Position numbers and translations under genes: made by a program
In this document: positions 8,205 through 17,288 of the stretch, piece after piece
How the letters are laid out: each line of letters starts with the position of its first letter
Position numbering within the stretch: position 1 is the first letter of the stretch
Notes under the pieces: model-generated
The model's database searches: none
Told to the model about the DNA's origin: nothing
The model's input: only the letters and a program-made list of their open reading frames with translations
Assembly: GCA_964559435.1 (NCBI GenBank)
Contig: CAZLHI010000006.1
Location: 60,088 to 124,087, forward strand
Length of the DNA stretch: 64,000 bases
Direction of reading: 5' to 3'
DNA from: Hebobacterum sp964559435
GTDB taxonomy: Bacteria > Armatimonadota > Hebobacteria > Hebobacterales > Hebobacteraceae

Positions 8205-8477
8205 AGCATTCACAACGTGGTGTTGGCAGCATCCGACCCGGCAAACATCCGGGCGGATATCCGGCGCCGTGGAGCCCCGCTCTGCGGCGCTGTGCCGTCT
8301 GCGAGAAGGGCTGTGCCGCCCTCGACGAGGGCACGGCCGAAACTCGGCCTCCTACCGAGGCCCGAAGTTCGTCCAGTTTTGGTGGATACGTGGGTAGCAG
8401 CAGGCGTCAGTCACACTCGACTGCAGTCAGAACGCTCAGAACGTCAAAGAGGCGGGCCCCGCGGGCCGGACAGGGGC

Positions 8478-9206
8478 TCAAGTGGTCTCCTCGGGCCTCC
8501 CCGTCAGCGTCGGGATGTGCTCGTCCAGCCGCTCAATGCGTTTGGACAGCGGCGGGTGGCTCTGGAGCAGCCAGGTGATGCGGGCCGGGTCGCCCTCTTT
8601 CGCATGCAGGTAGTCGAGAAGATCACGAAGCCCGTTCGCCCGATAGCCGGCGCGGAATGCATACTCCGTGCCGAACTTGTCGGCTTCGTACTCCTTCTCT
8701 CGATATCCCTCACGCATGTCCAGGTCGAGGGCGATGGCTGCGGCCTGGCGGATCGAGTCCGAACTCTTCTGCGTGATCAGCTCCACGAGCAGGGCCTGGG
8801 TCATCTGTTTCTCGATGGCCGATTTCGCGTGGTGATGATCTGCGTGCACGACCTCGTGTGCCAGCACTCCGGCGAGCTGGTCGTCGTTCTTGACGTACTC
8901 CATCATCCCCTTGGTGGCGTAGATGAAGCCACCGGGAAGGGCCACCGCGTTCACCTCATCTGAGTTCAGGATCTTGAACGTCCAGGGAAGAGACGGCTCC
9001 TGGGACACGGCGGCCACCCGCGGCCCCATCGAGTCGAGCCTTTGCTGCATCTGTGCGTTTCTAACGACGCCGTACTCGGCCTCAAGGTCAGCGGCGCCCT
9101 GGCGGCCGATCTCGATCTCCGTCTCCCGGTCGATCTGGAGCGGATTCTCGCATCCGGCACCCACCAAAAGTGCCAGGGACAGGATCACAACAGCAGTAAG
9201 ACGCAT
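8478..9206 (-). CDS. M48-family zinc metalloprotease lipoprotein
   Basis: An exported metalloprotease of the LoiP/BepA-like M48 group, acting at the cell envelope. The 242-residue protein starts with a lipoprotein signal peptide, lipobox LVGAGC with Cys19. It carries the zinc motif HEVVH at 117-121 and the third-ligand segment EYEADKFG around residue 172, followed by the family-typical ending SHPPLSKRIERL. Length matches short M48 lipoproteins without TPRs. The start is supported by AGGAGAGG immediately upstream. It is divergent from tldD, with 132 bases between the starts. Confidence 0.92.
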   Translation of the reverse strand: MRLTAVVILSLALLVGAGCENPLQIDRETEIEIGRQGAADLEAEYGVVRNAQMQQRLDSMGPRVAAVSQEPSLPWTFKILNSDEVNAVALPGGFIYATKGMMEYVKNDDQLAGVLAHEVVHADHHHAKSAIEKQMTQALLVELITQKSSDSIRQAAAIALDLDMREGYREKEYEADKFGTEYAFRAGYRANGLRDLLDYLHAKEGDPARITWLLQSHPPLSKRIERLDEHIPTLTGRPEETT

Positions 9207-9338
9207 CGCCCTCTCCTGTCATCGCTTCGGCACGTGGCGCGGGCAGGGCGCCCGCGTCCCGTCGCAGATATCTTACACGATTTCCCCCGCGGTAGGGAAA
9301 AGGCAAAGGAACGCAGTAGTAGACGGCCGGAGTCCAGG

Positions 9339-10751
9339 ATGAAAGAAGACGCGGTCAGGAGACAGCTGGAACGCGTCCGCGACGAGGCCATTCGGAAAGA
9401 GGCCGACTTCGCCGAGGTGCGGTATGCCGCCACGACTCACAGCGGCCTGATGCTCCAGGACGGGCGCGCCGATCGAGTGGGCGCGGGGCGGCGCGCGGGC
9501 ATGGGCCTGCGCATCCTATCCGGTGGCGCCTGGGGATTCGCGAGCACCGAGTCTCCCGAGGCGTGTGACTGGCTGGCCGCCCTGGATGACGCGCTCGACA
9601 TGGCGAGAGTATCAGCCTCCCGGATCGAAGAGCCAGTCGTCCTCGCCGACACACCGGGCGCGGTCGACCAGACGAAGACCTCTTTTGAGATCGACCCCGG
9701 GGCAGTGTCCTTTGACCGCAAGGTCGCAGCCGTTCGCGGATACGAGGAGGCCTCGGGTCAGGCCGCCGGCGAGCGAGCCGCCAACCTGATGACCGGATAC
9801 AACGACGCCCATCAGCTTGAGATGGTGTGCAACACGCGGGGCACGATGATCTCATCGGAGACCGTGCGCACGTTTCTCTGGCACGCTGTCACGACAGAGA
9901 ATGGGTCCGTCAGACAGCGCAGCCGCGAGGTCCGCGCCGCCCAGGCCGGCTTCGAACTCGTCGAGAAGACACCCGCGGCGGACTTCAGCGTCAGAGCTGC
10001 CAACAGAGCCGTCTCGCTGCTGACGGCACCGCCTGCGCCGGCAGGCAAGTTCCCGGCCGTGTTCCATCCCTCCATCGCCGGGCTGTTGGTCCACGAGGCG
10101 CTGGGGCACAACGCGGAGGCAGACCACGTGCTGGCCGGTCAGTCAATACTGGACGGGAAGCTCGGCACTCAGATAGCGGCTCCATGCATCAACGTGGTAG
10201 ACGACTCCGGCATACCCGGGTCATGGGGTTCGTACCGCTACGACTCGGAGGGGACGCCCGGACGCCGCAGGGTGATCATCGAAGGCGGAATCCTGAAGGG
10301 GTTCCTACACTCGCTTGAGACGGCCGGAAAGATGGGCGTCGATCCGACGGGGTCTGCCCGCGCGGACGGGTTTGCACATCGCCCGATAGTGCGCATGAGC
10401 AACACGATGATCCTGGCCGGTGAGTCGGCGCTGGAGGACCTGATAGCCGACATCGACCTGGGCATCCTCCTCAGCGCGGGACAGTGGGGCTATGTATGGT
10501 GCGAGAAGGGCCAGTACACCTGTCACGCAGGTGAGGGGGTCATGATACGCAACGGTCAGCTCGCGGAGCAGGTGCGGGATGTGTCCATATCGGGGATGGT
10601 ATTGGAGACGCTGGCCAACGCGTTGGGCGTGAGTCGGGACTTCGAGATCGAGATGCCGGGCAACTGCGGCAAGAACGGGCAGGGAATGGCGGTGAACGGC
10701 GGAGGGCCATACGTGAAGGTGCGAGAGATTGTGGTGGGGGGGCAGGCATGA
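9339..10751 (+). CDS. tldD: TldD-family metalloprotease subunit
   Basis: Catalytic half of the TldD/TldE heterodimeric zinc protease, which degrades unfolded peptides and trims some RiPP precursors. The 470-residue protein has the defining HEALGHNAEAD, with H252, E253 and H257 of HExxxH. It also has GRRAGMGLRILSGGAWGF near the N-terminus and the GECEKGQ-like CEKGQYTCHAGEG segment near the C-terminus. ATG 9339 follows GGAG by 5 bases; the frame is open upstream but not conserved. The stop overlaps the start of the partner gene by 4 bases, matching a two-subunit enzyme. Confidence 0.92.
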   Translation: MKEDAVRRQLERVRDEAIRKEADFAEVRYAATTHSGLMLQDGRADRVGAGRRAGMGLRILSGGAWGFASTESPEACDWLAALDDALDMARVSASRIEEPVVLADTPGAVDQTKTSFEIDPGAVSFDRKVAAVRGYEEASGQAAGERAANLMTGYNDAHQLEMVCNTRGTMISSETVRTFLWHAVTTENGSVRQRSREVRAAQAGFELVEKTPAADFSVRAANRAVSLLTAPPAPAGKFPAVFHPSIAGLLVHEALGHNAEADHVLAGQSILDGKLGTQIAAPCINVVDDSGIPGSWGSYRYDSEGTPGRRRVIIEGGILKGFLHSLETAGKMGVDPTGSARADGFAHRPIVRMSNTMILAGESALEDLIADIDLGILLSAGQWGYVWCEKGQYTCHAGEGVMIRNGQLAEQVRDVSISGMVLETLANALGVSRDFEIEMPGNCGKNGQGMAVNGGGPYVKVREIVVGGQA

Positions 10752-12082
10752 CCCGGGAGGCCACCGACGACCTGCCGAAGATCGCGGAGATCGCGTGCCA
10801 GGCCGCCATCAAGGCCGGTGCCGAGTTCGCGGACTCCTTCGTTGAGCGCGGCCGCGATCTGTCGGTTTCCGTGGAGAAGAACGCCGTCGACTTGAGCAGT
10901 GCGCGGACGCGAGCCTCGGTGTCGGTGCGTGCCTTCGTGGCGGGCGGCACTGGATGGTGGAGCGCGTCGACGACTTCGGAAGACGCAGCCAGAGAAGCCG
11001 GCCGGATGGCAGCGGAACTTGCGAAGGCGGCAGAGTCCGACCCGGATTTCGTGTCCCTTGTTATCCCGGCGCCCTACCCAGAGGTCGCCGGGCTCTACGA
11101 TGAAAAGGTGGCCTCGCTGGAAGCTCCTGAAGTCGCATGCTGGATAACCCAGAACATCGACTCTGCGCTTTCATTCGCGTCTGATGCCATTGTGAGTGGC
11201 TGGGCGGAATCGAGCTGGCGACAGACGGCGCTGGTCAATTCCTTGGGCGTCAAAGCGTCGGAGCAGGCTACCCACGCTTCTGTCTCCGTGCAGGTCGTCA
11301 TCAGGCGCAACGGCGACGTGGGGTCCTTCTACGAGTGGGATGCCGCCCGCTGCTTGAAGGACCTGGAGCCCGGCGAGCTGGGCGCACGCGCGGCCGCCGA
11401 GGCCGCCAAGTACTTGAAGAGCCGGCCGATCCGGACTGCTACGCTTCCCGTCGTCTTCGGCCCGCTGGCCGGCCGCGGCCTCGTCCTCGGGCTCTGCGCG
11501 GCGGCCAGCGCGGAGGACGTGCAACGCAAGCGTTCCTTCCTGGTCGGGAGGCTGGGCGACAGAATCGCCTCCGAGCACCTCACCCTGGTTGACGATCCTC
11601 TGATCCCCGGCGGACTATCGTCGGCCCCATTTGACGGCGACGGCTTCCCCCATAAGCAGATGACACTTGTGGACCGTGGCTTTCTCAGGACCTACCTGCA
11701 CAGTAACTACACCGCCAACAAGTCCGGGGAGCCCAACACCGGCCACGCTACTCGCGTTGGAATTGCCCCTACTAACATCCGCCCGAAACTGGGGGAGAGG
11801 ACGGGGGCGGAGTTGATTGGCGAAGTGGAGGAGGGCATTTACGTCGTTCTCGGACACCCATCACCCGACACTGCCTCCGGCCAGATATCGGCTCTGGTGG
11901 ACGCGGGCTTCAAGATCGAGAAGGGGGAGCTGACCTATCCGCTCCAGAGCACCATGGTCGCAGGGCAGGCCCTGGAGGTACTCGGGGCCATCGACGCCAT
12001 CTCTTCCGACTACAGGGAAGAGCCAGGGGTCATCCTGCCGACAGTCCGCGTGAGCTCAATGAGAGTGGCGAGCGGGGAATGA
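10748..12082 (+). CDS. tldE: TldE/PmbA-family metalloprotease partner subunit
   Basis: The non-catalytic partner of TldD. The 444-residue protein shares the TldD/PmbA fold (SVSVEKNAVDLSSARTRASVSVRAFV, then LPVVFGPLAGRGLVLGLCAAASAEDVQRKRS, and TYLHSNYTANKSGEPNTGHATR). It has no HExxxH zinc motif, as expected of TldE. Its ATG lies in the ATGA overlap with tldD, so the two are cotranslated. No small precursor-like ORF follows before the convergent GerMN gene 20 bases away. Confidence 0.92.
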   Translation: MTREATDDLPKIAEIACQAAIKAGAEFADSFVERGRDLSVSVEKNAVDLSSARTRASVSVRAFVAGGTGWWSASTTSEDAAREAGRMAAELAKAAESDPDFVSLVIPAPYPEVAGLYDEKVASLEAPEVACWITQNIDSALSFASDAIVSGWAESSWRQTALVNSLGVKASEQATHASVSVQVVIRRNGDVGSFYEWDAARCLKDLEPGELGARAAAEAAKYLKSRPIRTATLPVVFGPLAGRGLVLGLCAAASAEDVQRKRSFLVGRLGDRIASEHLTLVDDPLIPGGLSSAPFDGDGFPHKQMTLVDRGFLRTYLHSNYTANKSGEPNTGHATRVGIAPTNIRPKLGERTGAELIGEVEEGIYVVLGHPSPDTASGQISALVDAGFKIEKGELTYPLQSTMVAGQALEVLGAIDAISSDYREEPGVILPTVRVSSMRVASGE

Positions 12083-12102
12083 AGAGGGGAGAGGGAACTG
12101 CC

Positions 12103-12705
12103 TTAGGAATGCGGCACCACGAGCTCGTCGTCGAAGACGAGAGGTCCGCTGATGTCGTGATGGCCCCCGAGCGTGCTGACCGTTGATCCCTCAACGAGAA
12201 TCTGGACGCGCTCGATCGTGGGCAGAGATGTCAGTGTGTTTACGATTGAGTAGACAGTAACTTGCTCGTTCTCGGAGCCGCCGCGGAAGCCGGCCCGCAG
12301 TTCCTCGCTGAAGTCAACAGTCGCTAGGCCGTCCGTTAGGCTTATACCAAACACTTCGACCCCCGGGGGAAGGGGCCGATTGCATCCCCGCGGCACTTCC
12401 CCGCGCAGCAGCTCTTCCAGGGTGGAGCGCGCCACACCAAGGCCGGTAGGAAGCTCCCGCGGGATTGCAACCATACGCTGTTTGCCGTTGACGACACGCG
12501 CGAAGTAGAGCTGCGCAACAACTGGCTTGCTTACTTCTGGCTGGTCTGGCTCTTCGGCGGCCGCTGGGCGGACGGGCTTCTCCTCCTTCAGCCTGCGATA
12601 CTCTGGGTAGGTGCGCCAGAGAGCCGCGCCCAGCACGGCGATGACGGCGGCGAGAAGCATCAGTCCGGCACGGTATGCTCGGAGTTCTCTGCGTCGAGCA
12701 CTCAC
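12103..12705 (-). CDS. GerMN-domain protein, membrane-anchored
   Basis: A 200-residue protein with one N-terminal membrane segment (LMLLAAVIAVLGAALW, residues about 15-30), a charged proline-rich linker, and a GerMN domain. The domain shows LARSTLEELL-like VARSTLEELLRG, GVEVFGISLTDGLATVDFSEEL and VTVYSIVNTLTSLPTIERVQILVEG. GerMN domains occur in sporulation and envelope proteins and often beside cell-wall amidases, as here. The GTG start follows the amidase stop by about 15 bases, implying one transcript. The exact role is unknown; spore formation should not be inferred from it. Confidence 0.85.
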   Translation of the reverse strand: MSARRRELRAYRAGLMLLAAVIAVLGAALWRTYPEYRRLKEEKPVRPAAAEEPDQPEVSKPVVAQLYFARVVNGKQRMVAIPRELPTGLGVARSTLEELLRGEVPRGCNRPLPPGVEVFGISLTDGLATVDFSEELRAGFRGGSENEQVTVYSIVNTLTSLPTIERVQILVEGSTVSTLGGHHDISGPLVFDDELVVPHS

Positions 12706-12720
12706 GGTTGAGCCAGCCCC

Positions 12721-14094
12721 TCAGCCGGACTCCCCGCAGAGAAAACGAATCAGCCCGCGCAGTATCGCCCTGGCCGCCCGCTCCCGGAAGTTCGGGTGGA
12801 TGAGCCGTTCGCGGTCGCCACTGTGGTTGATGAACGCCGTCTCGACCAGAATCCCTGGACCCCTCGCGCGGCGTATCACTGCGAAGTTGGCGTTTCGCAC
12901 ACCTCTGTCTTCTGTGCCGAGCTCCGCCACCAGCTCTTCTTGGACGAGCTTGGCAAACCGCGCGCTGTGCCGGTGGTCATAGTACACGCTGGTGCCAGAC
13001 AGAGTGTTCGGCCGGTCACCGGAGTTGCAGTGGATGCTGATGAGCGCGTCCGCCCGCAGCCGGTTTGCCAGCGCGGCTCTGTCCCGCAACGAGATGTAGG
13101 TATCGTCCTTTCGGGTCATCGCGACCGACGCGCCTTCCGCCTCCAAGAGACCGGCCAGCCGACGGCCCACGTCGAGCACTATGTCTTTCTCGTACGGCCC
13201 CCGAGGCGGTGGACCGAAGCCCGCAGGAGCCCCGATGTCGTCACCACCGTGCCCGGGGTCGACGACGATCGTCCTTCCCCTCAGTCTATCGGAACCAGCA
13301 TATGCGGGCAGGGGAAGGCCCCCGGAGCGGGGGGCCACTGCTATCACGAGATCCCGGCCCTCGGAGAACACAGTATGCGCCTCCTCGCGGGTCAGCTCGA
13401 GCACAATCCGCGCCATCGGCTGGCCCTCTTCGGGCTCCTGCTGAGCCATGCGCAGGCGACGCAAGGGCGCCTGGTCGCAGTCGAGCTCGATCTGCTCCTG
13501 TACGATGGCACCCACGACGTCTGCGTACACCCTTGCAGGATCGCCCAAGGTGCCCACCGAGCGCTGCAGGGCCCCCGCCCCCGCTACGCAAACCAGCACG
13601 GCTCCCTCTGAGCGTGTGACCGTGGGGGGAACGAGCACTACGGTTGCGCGGTCTCGCAGCAAGAGGAGAGATTCGCATTCCTCTTCGCCGGGAAGAAGCT
13701 CCCAGGTGAGTTCGGCCCGGTCCTCAGGCAGGTCCACCACCATGCGCGCTACGTCCGGCTGGAGGCTGAACTGGCCGAGGCGAATCTGGGCGAGCCCGGG
13801 TGACTCCACCTGGATTACTTCGAGCAGTTCCGGGTCGAGCTGTGTCTCTGGCAGATCGAAGACGAGGCGGGGAGGGTCCTTCAAGAGAAAAGAGGCGATC
13901 CCGAGGGCGCCACCCTCTGCCGTGTGGAGAGCGACAATGGTTCCGCGCGGATCGGATCGGACATCGACGCCTGTCAGCGTGTGGGCGGCGAGGGCCGCCG
14001 TGCCCGGCCAAGCTGTGACGCCGAAGCAGACAAGAAAAGAAAGAAGAAGCCGCAGCGGCACTGCGCCGCGGAGCGCTCGCACGGGTCCGCTCAT
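12721..14094 (-). CDS. N-acetylmuramoyl-L-alanine amidase (AMIN + Amidase_3)
   Basis: Cleaves the bond between MurNAc and the stem peptide in peptidoglycan, outside the membrane. The 457-residue protein has a hydrophobic signal sequence (LRLLLSFLVCFGVTAWP) and an AMIN domain (about 38-125, LTGVDVRSDPRGTIVALHT). A linker follows, then a C-terminal Amidase_3 domain (about 270-455). Zinc ligands are visible: His282 in DPGHGG, Glu302 in YEKD, His355 in SIHCN. The catalytic Glu is E418 in VETAF. GGGAG precedes the ATG. It is the first gene of a two-gene unit with the GerMN protein, divergent from the TPR gene. Confidence 0.93.
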   Translation of the reverse strand: MSGPVRALRGAVPLRLLLSFLVCFGVTAWPGTAALAAHTLTGVDVRSDPRGTIVALHTAEGGALGIASFLLKDPPRLVFDLPETQLDPELLEVIQVESPGLAQIRLGQFSLQPDVARMVVDLPEDRAELTWELLPGEEECESLLLLRDRATVVLVPPTVTRSEGAVLVCVAGAGALQRSVGTLGDPARVYADVVGAIVQEQIELDCDQAPLRRLRMAQQEPEEGQPMARIVLELTREEAHTVFSEGRDLVIAVAPRSGGLPLPAYAGSDRLRGRTIVVDPGHGGDDIGAPAGFGPPPRGPYEKDIVLDVGRRLAGLLEAEGASVAMTRKDDTYISLRDRAALANRLRADALISIHCNSGDRPNTLSGTSVYYDHRHSARFAKLVQEELVAELGTEDRGVRNANFAVIRRARGPGILVETAFINHSGDRERLIHPNFRERAARAILRGLIRFLCGESG

Positions 14095-14218
14095 ATTCCA
14101 CTCCCGAACTCCTTATGCCATACAAGGACGCCAGCTCCTAACTGAACATTCCGCGGGTCGGAACGAGGAATCGCACCTTGGGGGGAGTTGCGAACGTTGG
14201 CGCAGAACACGGCACACC

Positions 14219-15313
14219 ATGGGCCGGCGGCTGCGAGAGCTGTGGCGAGCTGACCGCCACTACTTCGAAGGGACCCGACTGGTGCGCTCTGAGAAGACAG
14301 CCGAGGCCGTCAGGGCCTTCGATGCGGTGCTCGCCATATCCCCGAGGCATGCCCGCGCGCACCTTCAGCGCGCCAAAGCGCTCGCAGCCGGAGGACGAAC
14401 GGGGGAAGCCGTTCGCTCCGCCAGGCGAGCCGCTGAGCTCGCGCCAAGCAACCACGCTCCCATGCTCACGCTGGGACAGATTCAGTACGACGCCGGCCAG
14501 CTCGAGGAGGCCCGCAAGTCCTTCGCCGCTGCTGCACGCATCGACCCGGGGAATCGACTGGTCCAAGCTCACCTTGGACTCTCGCTGCTGGCGTTAGGAC
14601 GCATCGAAGAGGGATCCGCCCTGCTGGACGCGCATCTGTTGTTCGGGTACGAGGGCCTGGAGGCCCGTCTGCTCACCTTTGCGGAGCACTATCTGTGGCA
14701 GCACAGAGAGGCGGCAAGGTCGCTGGATGAGCAGCTCGCCCCGGACGAGGGCGGCCGGGATGAGAGGCCGGCCGGATTCGGCCTCCAGTTCGCGTCCGCG
14801 GTTCGGAGGATTCTCCTCTGGCCGCTGGCGCGACTCCGCGGGAAGGCCGGCGTCTCGCGCTTGGAGGCGGAGGAGGCATTCTCGACTCGCGAGTGGGACA
14901 AGGCAATCGCGGCCTTACACCGAGCGGAGGAGGCCGGCGCCGATCCCGAGGATACGGCGGCCGCGCTCGGCCTGGCATATCTTGAGGCCCACAAGCCTGA
15001 GGCCGCGGCCGGCCAGCTCCTGCGTTTGCCCGAGGAGGTACGCAGTGAGCCCGACATCGCGCTGGCGTTGGGCGTGGCCTTGTTCGATTCAGAGCGTTAC
15101 GAAGAGGCCAAGAGGCCGCTTCAGATTGCCAGCGAGCGCTTCAGTCGGGACTTCCTGCCGCCTTACCTCGGGGGCCTGTGCGAGATAGACGCCGGGCAAC
15201 CGAAGGTGGCCACCCGATGGTTTTCCCAATCGGTCGAACGCCTCAACCCTCAACTCGCCCGGAAGCGCTTCGAGGAGATGATGAGAATCCGGGCCGGCGA
15301 GGGTCGCGACTAG
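14219..15313 (+). CDS. tetratricopeptide-repeat protein
   Basis: A 364-residue protein built largely of TPR units, for example LVRSEKTAEAVRAFDAVLAI, SPRHARAHLQRAKALAAGGR and SNHAPMLTLGQIQYDAGQLE. A second TPR block follows after a basic linker (about residues 195-220). No signal peptide or catalytic domain is visible, so it is probably a cytoplasmic scaffold. ATG 14219 is the only sensible start in the conserved part, although no clear Shine-Dalgarno precedes it. The frame is open far upstream, but there it overlaps the amidase gene antisense and has no repeat pattern. Function unknown. Confidence 0.8.
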   Translation: MGRRLRELWRADRHYFEGTRLVRSEKTAEAVRAFDAVLAISPRHARAHLQRAKALAAGGRTGEAVRSARRAAELAPSNHAPMLTLGQIQYDAGQLEEARKSFAAAARIDPGNRLVQAHLGLSLLALGRIEEGSALLDAHLLFGYEGLEARLLTFAEHYLWQHREAARSLDEQLAPDEGGRDERPAGFGLQFASAVRRILLWPLARLRGKAGVSRLEAEEAFSTREWDKAIAALHRAEEAGADPEDTAAALGLAYLEAHKPEAAAGQLLRLPEEVRSEPDIALALGVALFDSERYEEAKRPLQIASERFSRDFLPPYLGGLCEIDAGQPKVATRWFSQSVERLNPQLARKRFEEMMRIRAGEGRD

Positions 15314-15504
15314 CCTGGGCAGCAGAACGCGTGCGCGAACTCCCGCTTGACGGCCTTTGCGAAGAAGGCGTGATTCGAGAGGCGTCGCGTGGAGCTATCC
15401 GGGAGAAGCATCCTCGGGCCAAGCATTGATCGCGAGCCCCCTGGTGTGCGTCGTGCGTTTCGCACATCCCGAGTCTGCGAAATCCCAATCATCGCTGGGG
15501 GAAG

Positions 15505-16380
15505 TCACGGTTTCCCGATCCACGTGTGCCAGTCTTCGTCGATGCGGCCTGCTTCCCGGTATCGGTCCATGACCTTGGCGCAGGCGCACTCACGTTCATC
15601 CGGCAGTGCCCGAGAAAGCGATGCCGCGATACCAAGCAGGCGCCCGCGGGCTTCCTCCAGGGCCTCGCTCTCGGCTTGCTCCAGCACGCCGCCGAGCAGT
15701 TCACCAGGTCGCTGCTCTCGCTCTTTGATGCCTTCGGCATGCCGAGCCACACAGCAGAGGGACAAGTAGCACATCTCCAGCTCTCGCGCTAGGAACACCT
15801 CCGGCACGAGGGTCATCCCCGCAAGATCTCCACCCCAGGACCGCATGCGGCGGACCTCTGCCGCGGTCTCCTGCCGCGGCCCAGACGTACACACGTAGAC
15901 GCCGTGATCTTGGTAGTCCAGCCCCTGCATTCGCAGTGTACTCTCGGCGGCCGCCCTCATCTCGCCGCAGAAGATCGGATGCTGGCGAATGACGCCCAGG
16001 CCCGTTCCCTTGAAGAAGCTCGACTCGCGACCCGCGGTATCGTCGACGAGGTCATGGGGCAGCAGATACTGACCCACCGAAAGCGACAAGTTGACGGCCG
16101 CCGGGCCGGACCAGGCGAGAATCCGCCACACGCCGTGCTCCTTCAGGGCGTATATGTTGGCGCGATAGTTGACCCAAGGGGCGGCAGTTTCTTGACCGGG
16201 CTCGCCGTGGCGCGGCAGGAAGAGGAAGTGCGCATCCCCAAGGCGCGCCCGATACAGCGGAGACGAGAGGCCAAAGGGGGTAGTCACGGGGCCGAGCCGC
16301 TTGAAGCTGTGTTGATTCTCCCGCACGAGGTCGAGCGCGCCGGTGCCTGCGATCAGCGCAAATGTGTCTTGCGGTACCAT
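15505..16380 (-). CDS. MTAP/PNP-family purine nucleoside phosphorylase
   Basis: Phosphorolyses a purine nucleoside, probably 5'-methylthioadenosine or inosine/guanosine, to base and ribose 1-phosphate for salvage. The 291-residue protein shows the family-2 landmarks LPRHGEPGQETAAPWVNYRANIYAL, then CTSGPRQETAAEVRRMRSWGGDLAGMTLVPEVFLARE. This matches the substrate-loop ExPRFETxAE and the GDxVGMT region. A C-terminal extension of about 60 residues is typical of this group. GGAG lies 7 bases upstream of ATG 16380. It is downstream of the UbiA-like gene with 224 non-coding bases between; substrate specificity is not certain. Confidence 0.82.
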   Translation of the reverse strand: MVPQDTFALIAGTGALDLVRENQHSFKRLGPVTTPFGLSSPLYRARLGDAHFLFLPRHGEPGQETAAPWVNYRANIYALKEHGVWRILAWSGPAAVNLSLSVGQYLLPHDLVDDTAGRESSFFKGTGLGVIRQHPIFCGEMRAAAESTLRMQGLDYQDHGVYVCTSGPRQETAAEVRRMRSWGGDLAGMTLVPEVFLARELEMCYLSLCCVARHAEGIKEREQRPGELLGGVLEQAESEALEEARGRLLGIAASLSRALPDERECACAKVMDRYREAGRIDEDWHTWIGKP

Positions 16381-16604
16381 CCCACGTCTCCGTAATCATC
16401 CTCCGGCGTCCGGCGGCGAACCATCGCTCCGGATCGCATGCCTCTTCGCCCCTGGGGAGAGGCGATGAGACGGCGCATACACTACTACCTTCGGGACGGC
16501 CCAGAGTCCTATCGCCGCAGCAATTCCGCTGCCGGTCATCGGGTCCCGCCACCTCTGAGAGGATGCCGGCCGCGGGCAGGAGCCGATACAAGCCCATCCA
16601 TTCA

Positions 16605-17261
16605 CTAGATAAGCACGCGCTTTCCGATGACCAAGACATCGGCGGCGGCGAATCCCAGCAGGACGAGACTCAGCACAAGGCTCATCACAGCCGCGTTCGA
16701 CGCTGCTCCTGCCAAGCGCTCCGGTCGCAGCGTGCGGTGGAACAGGAAGAGACCGAAGGAGATCACAATAACTCCCACCAGGAACAGCCATCCCACGGGT
16801 CCGGTCCACCCGAACAACGCGAGGAGCCATGCCGCGACCAGGTGATTGAGCGCTGCGACCAGGAGCGACTTCCTCGCGCCCCAGCGGGCCGGCAGGGTGA
16901 AGGCGCCGCGCTGGCGATCAGCCTGAATGCCCTCACATGAGCAGATGATGTCGAAGCCGGCCACCCAGAACGCGAGCGCCCCGGCGAGCAGGAGCGGCGC
17001 CAGGTCAAGACGCCTCCAAGTCGCGACCCAGGTGGCGATGGGGACAGGGGCCAGGCAAAGCCCTGACGCCCAGTGCGCCCAGGCATGCAGGCGTCCGCGA
17101 ATGGCGGAGAGGGCGATGGACAGAGCTGCCGCGGCGGTCGATGCCACGACAGCCACCGTCAAGACCCATGTGCGCGGCCACTCGGAGGCTGCGGCGAGCG
17201 CCGACACGAGGGCAAACGGAAGGCCGACCGCCGAGTGCGCAAGCTTTATCCTGGTAATCAC
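16605..17261 (-). CDS. UbiA-superfamily prenyltransferase-like membrane protein lacking the first Asp motif
   Basis: A 218-residue polytopic membrane protein related to the UbiA/MqnP 4-hydroxybenzoate-type prenyltransferases. IKLAHSAVGLPFAL opens it, and LAFWVAGFDII...ADRQRGAFTLPARWG (about 97-128) is the second conserved region. Family members usually have 280-300 residues. Here STAAAALSIALSAI (41-54) runs directly into RGRLHAWAHWASGLCLAPV, so the NRxxDxxxD motif and about 45 residues are missing. In the second motif the usual QDxxFD is EGIQAD. It may be a degenerate or repurposed enzyme. GTG 17261 was preferred over GTG 17279 because GAGG lies 8 bases upstream. Confidence 0.7.
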   Translation of the reverse strand: MITRIKLAHSAVGLPFALVSALAAASEWPRTWVLTVAVVASTAAAALSIALSAIRGRLHAWAHWASGLCLAPVPIATWVATWRRLDLAPLLLAGALAFWVAGFDIICSCEGIQADRQRGAFTLPARWGARKSLLVAALNHLVAAWLLALFGWTGPVGWLFLVGVIVISFGLFLFHRTLRPERLAGAASNAAVMSLVLSLVLLGFAAADVLVIGKRVLI

Positions 17262-17288
17262 GCCCTTATCCTCTACCACGAGCGGCCG

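Noticed and set aside
8312..8332. GCCCTCG-A-CGAGGGC as a terminator of the gyrase-like gene
   Set aside because: The perfect arms are separated by one base, the hairpin would need to open, and no T-run follows; it may be chance in GC-rich DNA.
10748..12102. TldD/TldE as part of a peptide-antibiotic maturation locus
   Set aside because: I looked for a small precursor gene on both sides; the next gene converges 20 bases away and the upstream gap encodes no small Gly/Cys-rich peptide.
12103..14094. GerMN plus amidase as proof of sporulation
   Set aside because: Both domains also occur in non-sporulating bacteria, and no spore-specific gene is in the window.
13448..14218. Upstream extension of the TPR protein
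   Set aside because: Runs antisense through the amidase gene and has no TPR pattern.
15310..15492. A 60-codon minus-strand frame between the TPR gene and the phosphorylase
   Set aside because: The frame has no RBS and no recognisable pattern; the neighbouring genes account for the transcripts.
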